Positions 34,446-47,674 of a stretch of DNA of 64,000 nt are shown piece after piece (positions within the stretch are counted from its first letter, which is position 1; the number at the start of each line of letters is the position of its first letter). The stretch is from Hedera helix. Taxonomy: Eukaryota; Streptophyta; Magnoliopsida; Apiales; Araliaceae. The DNA is taken from NCBI GenBank assembly GCA_947179155.2, contig OX359282.1, positions 2,681,001-2,745,000 of the forward strand. The letters run 5' to 3'. The position numbers and the translations under genes were made by a program. A model generated the notes under the pieces. It was not told the DNA's origin. It saw only the letters and a list, made by a program, of their open reading frames with translations, and ran no database searches.

Positions 34446-36784
34446 TGTGAGGACCCGAATTTTTATGATTACTTTAATAATAACTAATAAGAATTTAATT
34501 AACAAAATTGTCCAAGTTGTTTAAATTAATTATGATTGATATATTTTATATAATTTAAAGTGTGTGATGGGATTTAGTTGATAAATTGAATCTGTACAGA
34601 GATGGTAATAAATTGTGTTAAATTAATATAATTGAAAAGTAAATAAATTGTTTAAAAATAATTTATGAAGAATAAGAGAAATTTCATGTAATTGTACAAT
34701 TAAATTGTTAATATTTAAAATAATTGCGGAGGTGCATAAATTGTTATTTAAATGGTGTTACGTGATAATGTGAGGTATATATATATATATATATATATAC
34801 TCGTATACATATGTGCATGTTCAATTGTTATATTGATAAATTTTTATTGATTATGGAGATAAATGGATTAATAATTAAATTAGTCCAAATTTTAATGAAA
34901 AGCTAAAGAGGGAATTAATAAAATTGAAATTATTGATTTTATAATTAATCAATAATTATGATGAAAATTTAAAAATTTTAAAAGGAGGAAGTAATTATAT
35001 AAATTATATAATAATAAATTATGTAATTTATATAAGGAAATTTAAAATAAATAGTAATTATATAAATTATATACAAATGATTATATAATTTATATAAGAA
35101 GAGTACATTAATTAAGAAAGGAAATATAATTGTACAAATGGTGCAATATTTTATTATATGGTTTATATATAAAATGTGTCAAATAGTAAAGAAATGAAAA
35201 TAAATGAGGAGAATGAATGCTTTAATTTATTAAATTATGTTTATTGTATGATGGAATTGTTTTAATTTTTATGGAAAATAATATTTTAGAAACGTAAACA
35301 TGTTAATTAAATATGTTGTCCATGTAACGAAGTGAAAAAGTATGAAAATTAATTTTTATAAGTTGTATGTGTTATTTTATTAATTTTAGAGGTATAAAAT
35401 ACCTTATATAATTACATGCATGTCATTATGTGTGTAGAAAAATTATCAAGTAAGGTACCTGAAAAAAGTATAAATATTATTTATAAATCATTTTATGAAT
35501 TTGAGTGAATTAAAATAAATATTTTAAGGACTTTACGTAAATTATTTATTACACGAAATAACTACGTAATGTATTAAAATAATTGTTTATGGTTGATTTT
35601 TTAGCCAAAACCGTGCAAGCCAAGTCGGTGGACATGATGGGTTATCCAAAATAGTTAAGTGTTTATCTTATAAATAAGAAAGCATGTATGAGAAAAAAGA
35701 ACAAAAACATATAAAATAAAAACAAACAAAACAAACTCCCTCTCTCTCTATTTATCTCCATCCGAAACCATCACCACCACCACGCCACCCGTGCACCACC
35801 ACTACCGGAAGAAGAAAAATATTGGTGCCATCAAGGTTTATAACAAGCTTCAAAGGAAGAAATTCAAGCTTTTAGAAGGTTTTAGATATAAAGAAGCTGG
35901 AGTGACTTAACTCAGTAATTACAAGTTCAGTCGGGACATTGTGATACTCGAGGCAAGTTCTTCAGTACTTGATATTAATTGTCATATGATGTTATATGTT
36001 TACTTTGTTCAAATGCATATAGAAATTATGTGTTATGTGATCTGTGGATAATATGACCATGATGTGTACTTGGTGCAATGATGTGACCATATGTGAACTT
36101 GATTAATGTTTGCTTCATGTAATTGCTAATCTGAAATAGATATGATGCAGGTGAGTTATATTGCTTTAGTAGAAACACAACACATGATGTATGACACACA
36201 CATAGCATGTTATGTTATGTGTAATGTGCACACTGTTGAACTTGTTGAACCCTAGTGCTCATTCTTGCATAATATAAATTTTGCAGGTAAAAATGAAACT
36301 TCAGAAGTATTAAATCATGACTAGAGATTATGTGCGACATCAGAAAAAGTTGCAAATGTAATTGCGGTATATATTTTATTTGTATATAGAAACTGGATAT
36401 GGTTAAATTAGTGGAATGGGTGGTTATAATTTATGAGTTATATATATGTCGAATTTTGATCGGATAAATAAGGTTTAGTTATGTATTTTGATTATTCAAG
36501 AATATTTATCATGAAAGAAAAGAAAAAGTAAAGGTTGCGATCCAGGGACTAGGATCGAGATGCTAAGTTTTTAAATGCCAAAATATTTTAATACAATGAT
36601 TGAAGAAAAAAATAATTAATTTATATCGAAAAATTTGGTAATTGATGATTGTAAAGTCAATTAATGGATTAAATAAGGTGATTAAAGATTTATTAACGAA
36701 CCGAAATTTGGACGTAAGAAAAATAATGTATAATAAACATGAAATTTAAAGTAATAAGGTTTGTCGAATTTCGGGGTCGTTATA
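34446..36784 (+). repeat. Element B 5' LTR
   Basis: 2339 bp. It includes an (AT)n run (34778-34799) and AT-rich inverted repeats (34993-35100). A likely transcribed leader with CTCTCTCTCTA and a CACC-rich stretch lies at about 35741-35806. Confidence 0.9.
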
Positions 36785-36786
36785 GA

Positions 36787-36798
36787 TGGTATCAGAGC
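36787..36798 (+). other. Element B primer binding site (tRNA-iMet)
   Basis: TGGTATCAGAGC, a perfect plant iMet site, begins two bases after the 5' LTR end. Confidence 0.9.
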
Positions 36799-39730
36799 TG
36801 AAGGTTATAAACTTTGGGTAAACGATACCTTAGGCTCTAACCTATTAAGAAAGAGTAAGGCTATTTGCGTGTTCTGAAAACCCAAGCGTATAGTAAGCTC
36901 GTGACTCATGATTATATGGTGGAGCCCTTCAGCGAATGAGCGACTATAGCCTGACTAGGACAAGCTCCTCAAGCCATATGATTGTGGTAAGTTCCTGAGT
37001 CCAAATACGTGATAAGTTTGATAAACATGGGGGGATTAGAGTAGAGAGCCATAAGTTGAGAGATATAGTTCTCAGATATTGGCTAAGGTTAAGGAAATAT
37101 GAAAGATATAAGATTTTAAGGAAAAGAGAGAGATGTTAAGAAAGATTTGAATGAAGGTAACGAATTGAGAAAATTCATAATTTCAATTAAGAATATATTT
37201 GAAAGAATATTTGAAATGATTCAAAGATGAATCTCAAAGAAAATCAGGAGACACCTGATTCAAGTAATAAAGATGATAATGTAATTTAAAAAGTATAGAA
37301 AGAGATCATAATAATAGGATCAGGAACAGTAAAAGAATCGTACTACGATACGATCATTAGATAAGAAAAACGAATAATGAATAGATTGTAAAGTAAGATC
37401 ACGATGTGATCCAATGAGACTGTGAAATAACAGAGAGACCTGTTAATGAGCCAAAAGGTATAGCTTGATGTTATAAAGAGATATGATACTATGAAATAGT
37501 ACGAGATGAACTTAGAGAATGATGAGACATGAATTACAGAAATGTTATGTTCAGGGGACATAAAACTTGGGTACAAAATTTCAATTGAGAACTCACGTGG
37601 TGACTGAGTTGCACAAGCCTTTGTATGGGCAGGGGACTTATGTTCACTTAGCTTCCATAGTGATAATCATTGAAATGTTAGAGTCGTGCTATCGGTATAC
37701 ATATGTTGAGGAGGTGATTCTTCTCTCATATGTATATTTGATAGATATTTGATAAATAGATAATATTAAGTTTAGGCACGAGTTCTTAAAACTCATGCAT
37801 ATGGTAAGTCCATGACTCATAATCGTGCATTATGTTTTGAGCTCCTCAGCATATGGACAGTCTTTGATGTGTTCTCAGATTACATATTGCTAGGACAAGC
37901 TTCTAAACTCATATTCTTGTGGTAAGTTCCTAGACTCATAACGTGTGGTAAGTTTGATGAACTATACGGGCGTATAGAAAAGTTGGAGTAGCCAGAAATT
38001 TTAGTATGATAAATAATTATAGTCCTAGCAATAAATACAGTAATTAGGTGAAGAGCAGAAGGGGGTGGATGTTTTGGAATTTATGGTATTTCCACTCTTC
38101 TAGCTTTGCTAAACTTCAAAATTTTTGGCCTCAAGCTAACTTCGCACTAATGTGCTTTTAAAAATGCAAATGAATTTTATTATCATGCATGCATGGTAAC
38201 AAGGTGGGTGGATTCACGCATCGTTGCCTGTCGCGGTATGATAAAAACTAAAATGATTTTCAATGTTTTAAGCGATTTAAAAAGTATCTATGCTATTTGT
38301 TTCAACTAGACAAAAATATGTTGAACATCAAAATGTATTTTAAAATAATTATTAATACACCTTTTAGCCCGGTGTAGATGTGATGAATGACAGAATGCTC
38401 AATGTGTTATTAAGACGATGCGGTACTATGACGTCATAAGATAATTCGGCACCATAAAATATGGTGTAAGGATTATTAAAGACGAAATTCTCAACGTACT
38501 GTCAAAATGATACGATAACATGAAGTCATAAATGATTTTGGTTTTATGAAAGTATGTAAAAGCTACAAGTCAATGCCATTTGACTCGGCTAGACGTTTTG
38601 AAAAGTTTTGGCATGATGGATGTTTTAAAATTTCTGCAGGTTATAGATTATTAAAAGAAAGTCTATGCTAATTGATCTGGCTAGACAAACGTTGAAAAAA
38701 TATAAGTCTAAGCTATTTAATTCAGCTAGACAAATTTTGAAATGTAATTATTGAATTCATATTCTTTGAAAGTATGCCCAATCAAATTACTCTTGTATGA
38801 ATTCTAAGGCTGAGATGAACAACCCCTATAATAAGGGGACATAGAGAGATTACGGGTATTGCAGGTTGATCGAATGGTCACCTGACATATCGAAACACAG
38901 GCATTGCAGATTGATTTGATCAACTGGCATGCTAACTTATGGATGAAATATCCATCACTTTAATGACAGATGAATTCTCTGTCAGTGGTTTGCAGTATGA
39001 GGTACTCGGGGAGCAAAGTACTGTTAAACCGGGATACGTGTTCATTCAGCATATTATGAAAAGTTTTCTTCCAAAAATTTAAATTTTTGAAAATTTCTCT
39101 ACTTTTATGAAGGTTGGATGGTAGGATGTGGTAGTATTTTTAGATGTAATTGATAATGAAAATAGAATTTGTGGAGCAAAGAAACTATGAATTGTGATGA
39201 ATGAGAAAAAATTGCAATGTCCAATGACCACAAGAAAGGAAGGAAATAAATATATGTTGAATATATTACAAAGAGAAATGGAATATGAAGAAAATTTATG
39301 AAAATGAATTAAGAAAAGAAGGTTGAACATGTAGAGTAATGTTTATATAAATAATGTGCAATAGAGAATATGAAATACGTTGATTGAGTAAGGGTAAGTA
39401 CGATTAAAGAAAGAAAATTTTTCAGAAAATGAGAAACTATATAGATAAATACATCAAGAAACGAGCTAAAGGTTTATTAATAAAATTTTTAGACAATAGT
39501 GAAATGTAATATTACAAAGAAATTGTAAATTGAGTTACGAATTGAATACTTAGATTAATACGATCATTATGGTGTTATCCATTAAAGATGTGATTTACAG
39601 CTATTAAAGAGGTAAGTTATGGTTATTATCGGGTCTAGTTGTTATTTATCAAGATAAAAGTATAGCAAAATGCTATAAATGAAATACATAGGATTATTAC
39701 GGTAATTGTGATTCCGGGGACGGAATCCTG
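36799..39730 (+). other. Element B internal region, non-coding, with an internal repeat
   Basis: No ORF above 80 codons and no gag/pol motif were found. Two related segments (about 36880-37060 and 37765-37990) share phrases such as GGTAAGTTCCT, GACTCAT and AGTTTGATGAAC/AGTTTGATAAAC. The end (39720-39745) keeps the gypsy-type phrase GATTCCGGGGACGGAATC before a purine tract AAGGGGGGAAGAA (39733-39745). Confidence 0.7.
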
Positions 39731-39745
39731 TTAAGGGGGGAAGAA

Positions 39746-40079
39746 TGTGAGGACCCGAATTTTCGAAATTTCTTTAATAATAATTAATAAGAATTTAATT
39801 AACAAAATTGTCCAGGTTGTTTAAATTAATTATGATTGATATATTTTATGTAATTTAAAGTGTGTGATGGGATTTAGTTGGTAAATTAAATATGTACAGA
39901 GATGGTAATAAATTGTGTTGAATTAACATAATTGAAAAGTAAATAAATTGTTTAAAAACAATATATGAAGAATAAGAGAAATTTCATATAATTGTACAAT
40001 TAAATTGTTAATATTTAAAATAGTTGCGGATGTGCATAAATTGTTATTTAAATGGTGTTACGTGGTAATGTGAGGTATA

Positions 40080-40171
<92 letters not shown>

Positions 40172-40943
40172 TTCAATTGTTATATTGATAAATTTTTATT
40201 GATTATTGAGATAAAGAGATTAATAATTAAATTAATCCAAATTTTAATGAAAAGCTAAAGAGGGAATTAGTAAAATTGAAATTATTGATTTTATAATTAA
40301 TCAATAATTATGATGAAAGTTTTGAAATTTTAAGAGGAGGAAGTAATTATATAAATTATATAATAATAAATTATGTAATTTATATAAGGAAATTTAAAGT
40401 AAATAGTAATTATATAAATTATATACAAATGATTATATAATTTATATAAGAAGAGTACATTAATTAAGAAAGAAAATATAATTGTACAAATGGTGTAATA
40501 TTTTATTATATGGTTTATATATAAAATGCGTCAAATAGTAAATAAATGAAAAATAAATGAGGAGAATGAATACTTTAATTTATTAAATTATGTTTATTGT
40601 ATGATGGAATTGTTTTAATTTTTATGGGAAATAATATTTTAGAAATGTAAACATGTTAATTAAACATGTTTTCCGTGTAACGAAGTGAAAAAGTATGAAA
40701 ATTAATTTTTATAAGTTGTATGTGTTATTTTATTAATTTTGGAGGTATAAAATACCTCATATAATTACATTCATGTCATTATGCGTATACAAAAATTGTC
40801 AAGTAAGGTACCTGAAAAAGGTATAAATATTATTTATAAATTATTTTATGAATTTTAGTGAATTAAAATAAATATTTTAAGGACTTTACGTAAATTATTT
40901 ATTACACGAAATAACTACGTAATATATTAAAATAATTGTTTAT
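39746..40943 (+). repeat. Element B 3' LTR, first part
   Basis: Matches 34446 to about 35595 and ends at TTTAT (40939-40943), the target duplication of element C. A compound (AT)n(GT)n microsatellite lies at 40085-40166. Confidence 0.9.
40085..40166 (+). repeat. Compound (AT)n(GT)n microsatellite
   Basis: A run of AT changes to a run of GT around 40128. In the 5' LTR copy the site is only a short (AT)n, so it expanded after the element inserted. Confidence 0.95.
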
Positions 40944-41479
40944 TGTGACACCCAGGATTTTTGAAATAATCTCAAATAAGGATTATGATGAATTAAGTAA
41001 AGTTTAGTATTTAAAACCTAGTGTTAAATGATAGAAGAATTAAGAAATGATTTATCGAAGGTGAAGAAGAGTCATGAATATGAATAAAAAGGAGAAGGAT
41101 GAAGGTGCAAAGTATGCGATAAGTGGATTGAGTAAGGTTACGTGTGATTAAAAAAAGGAAAGTTTTGGGAGAATGAGAAACTATTTTGATAAGTATATCC
41201 AGAAACGAATTAAGATATTATTAATAAAATTTTAGAGAATTGTGAAATGTAATATTACAAAGGAATTATGAATTGAAATAAGAATGGAATATTATGACAG
41301 TTATGAATATTATGGGGTTATTCCTGTAAGTTATGGATATTAAAGAGGTAAAATATGATTATTATGGAATTAGTTGCTATTCATCAAGATAAAGGTATTA
41401 CAAGATGCTATAAATAAAATACGTATGATTATTACGACAATTATGATTCCGAGGACGGAATCCTGTTAAGGGGGAAAAA

Positions 41480-41779
41480 TGTGAGGATCCGAATTTTCGA
41501 ATTTCCTTAATAATATTAAATGAGAAATTAATTGATAAAATTATCAAAATTGTTTAAATTATTTATGATATAAGTAATTTAAAGTGTGTGAAGGAATTTA
41601 ATTAATAAATTAAATATGTACCAAGATGGTGATGAATTGTGTGGATTTTAAAATAAATGAAAAAGTAAATAAATTGTTCGGAAACAATTTATGAAGAATA
41701 AGAGAAATTCTATATAAGGGTACAATAAATTGTACAATTAAATTATTGTGGAGGTATAGAAATTATTGTTAATAGTGTT
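41480..41779 (+). repeat. Element C 3' LTR, first part
   Basis: Starts TGTGAGGATCC. It is cut by element D after the target site GTGTT (41775-41779) and resumes at 53179. Confidence 0.85.
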
Positions 41780-41913
41780 TGTTGAATGTTGTTTGATTTG
41801 ATGATGATGACTGTTGTGCAAAAAGGACTGGGCTAAATGTGCTTATGTGGTTATTTGAAAAAGTGATTTTATAATGTGCTTATATGGTTAATTGTCAATA
41901 TGTATCTGACAAA

Positions 41914-42050
41914 GTGCATATGTGTTAATGTGCTTACGTGCTTAATTGATTATGTGCTTAGACACTCTGAAAGTGCATACGTGTTAATATGCTTATGTGC
42001 TTACTTGATTATGTGCTTAGATGTTCTAAAAGTGCTTATGTGTTATTTGA
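41914..42050 (+). repeat. 59-bp tandem repeat in D 5' LTR
   Basis: GTGCATATGTGTTAAT at 41914 recurs as GTGCATACGTGTTAAT at 41973 and as a third partial unit at 42032. Each unit contains GATTATGTGCTTAGA. The same array is in the 3' LTR at about 50329-50470. Confidence 0.9.
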
Positions 42051-42470
42051 CAAAGTGATTATGTGTTAATCTAATTGTGGGTTTACATTGTCATGTGTGC
42101 TTGATGTATATTACTCATTTCAAATACTGTGATTTGCACACTTGTTTAAACAAATATGATCTTGCTATAAACTATCTGTTTCTTATTAAAGAGAATGAAA
42201 GTTATCTGGTTATAATGTTGTAAAGTCCTTTTTAATTATATGTGTACAAAGGACTTAGATTTTAAAGATCAGAAATGTTAGGTTGATCTTTCAATAAAAG
42301 TCATTCTGCATAAACGTTGTATGATATAAGCAGAGTTGCTTAAAGATGAATCAGTGTTAAATTTGTGCATGACAGAGTCTGTAAATGTCCTTTCAATATG
42401 TAATGATGTAATAATGTAAGAAAGGACTTAGTTAGAAAAGATCAAATATGTTAGGTTGATCAGTCTATTG

Positions 42471-43810
42471 AATCGTAGAGTGGACTCAACGATTCCAAGC
42501 AAAGAAGACTCAACGTTTTTGTATAGATCGTAGAGTTAACTCTACGACTCCTTACCAGGATAACTCTACGATCATCAAAGAGAGTCAGATGTGCAAGAAG
42601 TCTACAGGTTATACACGTAAAGATTAAAGAACTGTTCAAGTACAAATCGTAGAGCTGAACTCTACGATCGTCGAACAGACAGCCAAGCTAGCCTGCAGAT
42701 AACGCTGAACCAGAGAAGAAATGTACTCTACGATACACACTCTCTAGCAAAATCGTAGAGTAAACTTGATGAGCAAGCTTACAAGAACTGGAATTTTGCA
42801 CAGATAGAAGAAGTCGTAGAGTGGAACAGAATGACAAGGCAATACAGAAGATTGTTATACACATGGAACAATCGTTGAGTAGAATTAAAGGATGAAGCAA
42901 CAAAGACTACAACTCAACGATTTTACTAAGAAGCACGGCAGTTCACAAACTCTACGATTTGATCAAACCTACAAGATCGTAGAACGAAATCAAAGCAAAG
43001 CATTGCAAGCACAAACTCTACGATCTGACCAGAGCAACAAGGTCGCAGAGTTAGAGAAAAGATCGTTCTAACTCAACGTTTCACTTGACATACCTCAAGT
43101 AACATTCATGAAGCTGAATTCGCAGAAACAAAGTAGACAGTCTATCACTCAACGAATTCATTAAGCAGGTCAGGACAAGTAGACTAACATAACGGCTATA
43201 TGGTGCAAGAGAAAAGAGAATATACTCCTCGCCCAGATTAAAGAAAGATTAAGTGCTGTTGAGATACAGATGCATGTCAGAGTCGTAGTAGACGTTGTGC
43301 CCAGACGACTATAAGTCAGGACCCACTGCTCAGGAAAATGGTGAATAAAGTCAGACCAATGGGACATCTCTGAATGCATCAGAACAGTTGGTTCTAAAAG
43401 TCAAGGAAGGTATTTATTGATGAATCAGAAGATTAATTAACAAAGGAAATAATAATCCTTACTGAACAACTCTGGGAGTGCAACGGCTATAAATTCAGAG
43501 AAAGCTGAGCTACAGGTTAATATATCAGAACATGTCAGAAAAGGAAAAAGCACTGACACGAGTAGCAAGAAAGTCAACATTGAAGATATTAAGGATCTGC
43601 ACAAAGCCAAATGAAACAAACGGGATTTCATTCAACGGTAATATATGCTCAGAGATATAAAGGCTTACAGGACGAACAAATAGAGTTGGTTGTTGCAGTT
43701 GTTAAATATACAAGAGAGATGATGGAAGACTGCAACCGATCGTAGAGTGAAACAGAAAATGAATATGCTGAAGGACTTTACGATCCATCAGAACACTAAC
43801 ACTGAATTGA
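42471..43810. repeat. Dispersed inverted motif ATCGTAGAGT / ACTCTACGAT (5' LTR cluster)
   Basis: Exact or near copies in both orientations include 42472, 42527, 42564, 42646, 42725, 42752, 42813, 42870 (ATCGTTGAGT), 42912 (ACTCAACGAT), 42949, 42975, 43015 and 43738. Several are paired head to head, such as ATCGTAGAGTTAACTCTACGAC near 42527-42548. Spacing is irregular, so it is not a tandem array. Confidence 0.9.
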
Positions 43811-44492
43811 GAGAGACATAGAGATAAATAACTCTATTACAAGAGAAGTGTTCAGAGCTACTAGGCACATGGAAGAGAGAAGCTTAAACGCCAACTTGAT
43901 ACATACATTGTAGCAACTGAGTACCAAAAGGAAGAAGCATCACAGTCATCTCAGGAGTTCATCTCGAGAAGTTATCAAGTACCAAAGAAGCTGAAGTGCA
44001 AAAGCCTAGCAGCACAATGGGTGATCATGAGTAGTTGCTGAATACAGAAAGAAGAAGAACATCAACGACAAATATCAGCAGCATTCAACGTTTGATCACA
44101 AGTAGCTGCTAAGTACCTAAAGATGAAGAAGAGCAAATGTTCTACTTAGCAGCACAACTCCAACCTCTTTCAAACGATCAGGGAGCCAAGTCTGTTGGAC
44201 TTGAAGATGGCAGTTGTCCTAGTCATAGTGACTAAAGGAGTCAAGTCTGCTGGACTTGAAAAGGGCAGTAATGTCCTTGTCTTTGTGACTAAACTAACCA
44301 AACCTGCTGGGTTTGAAGGGTTCTTAGTGAACCAGAGTTTCCAGGCTAATGAGCTTGAAGGGTTCCGTATGAACCATCCTTAGTGGATTTCCTACTCATT
44401 GTAGTAGAAGAGTGGAGTAGGAGTTATTCAGTCTCCGAACCACTTAAAACTCTCTGGTGTTATTTACTTTCAGTCATTTACATTCTGTTTTA

Positions 44493-44510
44493 TATGTATA
44501 TATATACATA
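44493..44510. promoter_or_regulatory. AT palindrome, possible core promoter of D LTR
   Basis: TATGTATATATATACATA is a perfect 18-bp palindrome about 240 bp before the LTR end. It is conserved at 52909-52926 in the 3' LTR. A TATA-box role is inferred only from its position. Confidence 0.4.
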
Positions 44511-44752
44511 TACATGATTGTCAATTGATTTACCTAACAAATGACTTTCTCCAATAGTCTTAACTCAACGGAGAAGTGTTACAAATCTTTAAGGGGTGTT
44601 TTCAAACTAATATTCCGCTGTGCAAATAAATCTTAATTAAGTTTATTAATTGTTATTAAATCTTTGAACTTAATCTTAAAAGAAAAAGTTTTTAAGAGAT
44701 CTATTCAACCCCCCCCTTCTAGATCACTTGTGTGCCACTGGGAACTAACAAT

Positions 44753-44764
44753 TGGTATCAGAGC
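44753..44764 (+). other. Element D primer binding site (tRNA-iMet)
   Basis: TGGTATCAGAGC lies two bases after the 5' LTR end and is a perfect match to the plant iMet site. Confidence 0.92.
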
Positions 44765-47674
44765 AGGTTCTCACGAACTTTTAAAGCTACGCTTTGAGTA
44801 GATCCTATGGCATTGGTAAATTTCTGTTTTTGAGTTTAAGAATTGAAGTAAAACACTTCGTTTGAACAAGCTTACAAAATAATATTTTTCTTTCAGGTAT
44901 TAATTGAATGTTGAGTGATTCCCTGTCTGATGCTGAATATTAATTGATATTAATACTTCCTAATACAAATTCAGATGATCTCAGCAAAGAAGCTATCGAG
45001 TGAACTTTCAAAGTTAATCTGGTGCTGCAAGTTGAAGAAATCAAAAGGACGTTCTGTTGACAAGAATTATTAATTGATTCACTTGAAGAATACAAACGTG
45101 TATTTCTGCCTTCAAACTACTGGGAAGTTCAAATCTTGATGCCAAAGGACACCGGATCCTATTCTTCTCTAAGGAAGCATCACTGTACCAAGCATTAACA
45201 AATCTACTTCTCACCGGTTCTAAAAGTTTGAAGCAGAAGCAAGCTCAACAGAAATCTATGCTTGAATTGTTAAATAATTTATCTATCTACCAATTGTCAG
45301 CAACTGGAATCAGTCTTTAATCTATATTCACTCGATGGGCTCAGCATTAAGCTTTCCGATAAGCTTAAGGTCTTTTATTCTAAGGATTTTATCTGAAGAT
45401 GTGTGTCTAAGGAAGTGCTTCATTTATTTTAAAGCAGCATCAAGAGTTCTGTCAAGCCATTTTTTTTTTGTGTGGCAATCAATGATAATATCCACAGGCA
45501 ACATTTCTCATTTCTTCTGGTGGATGATCTCTAGCTTGACTGGTTTTTAAAGGAATCTAATTCAAAAGTCTTCAACGGTCTTCTGGAACTACTTCTCTGA
45601 AATTGAGAGGAAGATCGAATCACAGTTGTATACTTCACTGCAATATCCTTGGTGATGAGTTTTCAAAGTCATTCCTCCAAATCACAGTTATCAGGCACGA
45701 GACCTGGAAATCAACTCAGCACGAATGAATGGACATATATGTTTATCAATGATCACCGGATCTAAGAATCATTCTGCAGCTCATTAAAGATCAAGAAGAG
45801 TTGAAGAACCTCATTCATGTACAAAGCAGCTCATAAAATGAAGAAGTCCTTGCCAGGCACACCATGTGTACAGGTTTAGATTTAAAAGGCAAATGCTCTC
45901 AGTGTCAAAATTCTTCAAAACCATCTATGAATGAGAAGGGTGAGGAGATCAAGGCAGAAAGGAGTAATCACGAATGATTTACTCTAAGTTTCAGAAATCA
46001 CCCTTCAATCTGTGAAAAGAGGAAAAGTTCATCTAAAAGAAAAGTTCACACTCATAACATTTGGCAGTAGGCTCTCCAACTTCAATGCATCAGAAGAAGC
46101 TCTAAGCTTGAAATGGTTGAAGATTTATCTGCTTGATTCTATGAAGAAGTCAGCTCTATAAAATTCTAAACCGAAAGTCTTTTGATAAGCATGCATACTC
46201 ACAAATCATTCTGGATGAAGATAATCCAAGCAGATCAACAGGAAGGAAACAATGCCACAGCCTCAAGAGGAAAGCTCAACGATATAAAGAAGGTGGAGAA
46301 ATTTGTTCTGAGACTCAACGATGAATTTCAGAGTATGCCCTACTCAACGAATTTGCAGGATATCTCAAGGAAGCCAATCTTTGATAGATTGAGTGAAGTC
46401 TGAATACTGATGCATGAAGAAGATTTGAATCTTGGGATTCTCTAGAAGAGAAAGAAGCTGGTCATAAAGGGAGGCATCTATTAATCTTTGAACTCACCTA
46501 TTGATTTAGTGAAACTTATTAGATATGTTGTCACTAATATCATGGTAAAATAAAAAATCATTCAAGTAAGAAGGAAGTTCATCTCACAAAGAAGGATCGT
46601 AGAGTCTGTCAGACGATCGCAGTATTAAGGCTTGGCAAACTGAAGTGTCATCTCCAAATAACGTAGAATTGTCTCCTCGTCATAAAGCTCGCTCTCAAGA
46701 TCGTAGAGTCAACTCAGTCAGACACTCTACGACTCTCTACATCCAGTCTACGAAACCAGCAAAATCAAAGAGCAATCTCTACACGAGAAATCAGAGTCTT
46801 GGCAACGATCCTTACAAAGTCCATTCAGAAAGCTGTTCTTGAGCTGTCAAACAGGCTTAACAAAGATCTCTGAATTCATCTAAAGTCTCCAGTCTTAACA
46901 GAGATCGTAGAGCAGTTCAAATCATAACTCTACGATTGCACTTCAGGCAAGTTCATAAAATGGCTAAGCAAAGTCGTGGAATAAGAAAGTAAGCTCAGAA
47001 ATACAAAACTCATCAGTAGGCAATTTGGGATAATTATTGTCAACTCTACTTCTTCAGATGGAAAGCAGAAGGTAAATCAGTTCTTCATTGGACTACCTTT
47101 CTCATTCCAGTCACAAAGTCCCAAAACAATGTGATTGATGAACCAAATGCACTTATCTCTTCGATCATAATCTCTAAATTCTATGACTGATAACCAAGCA
47201 AGCCATATCATCCTAAATCGTAGAGTCACCATGATCATCTTCCTGATCGTAGAACATATTGAGTCTATGTTTGCATATCAGATCAAATATTTTTTCCGTA
47301 AACTCCTTCATAGCCTTTTTATCAGCATACTTTTCGCACCAATTTATCAAGGCCATCTATTGAAAGGATGATGGTTGAGTGTCTTGCAGCCAACTCTACG
47401 AACTGGTCAAGCTTACTATACAGAGAAAGTGAACCTCACGCTCTTCAAACTCAAGTGGGTTAGAATACTTGATGTGCTTCAGTTATGGAAAATAAAAAGG
47501 TTAAACCCACGTTCTTCAAATGAGTATCTGACACGTATACTCTGCAAAAATAAGAGGGAACTAGCATAAGTCTTGATTTTAAACTGACAATGGTCATTTC
47601 CCATCAGTTGTCAATACCCATTCTCCCAAAACTCATCAAAACCCTAGAAATCGAAAATTCTTCTGAAACCGATA
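44765..47674 (+). other. Element D internal region without gag or pol
   Basis: About 2.9 kb in which no retrotransposon protein motif or ORF above 75 codons was found. The ATCGTAGAGT motif recurs from 46595 to about 47400 (for example 46595, 46704, 46905, 46932, 47214). AACCCTA at about 47640, followed by a short AT-rich leader, resembles a plant 5' UTR just before the ORF. Confidence 0.7.

Larger units (their letters stand above)
41780..44750 (+). repeat. Element D 5' LTR
   Basis: 2971 bp. It holds a 59-bp tandem repeat near its start (about 41914-42050). From 42471 to about 43810 many copies of ATCGTAGAGT and its reverse complement occur. An 18-bp palindrome TATGTATATATATACATA lies at 44493-44510. 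Confidence 0.95.

Noticed and set aside
36787..36798. tRNA gene at the PBS sites (also 16878, 44753, 4246)
   Set aside because: Only the 12-18 bases complementary to the tRNA 3' end are present, as expected for primer binding sites.
43170..43631. Minus-strand ORFs in the D LTR (repeated at 51586-52047)
   Set aside because: Present in both LTR copies only because the LTRs are duplicates, and they overlap the motif cluster; no protein features.
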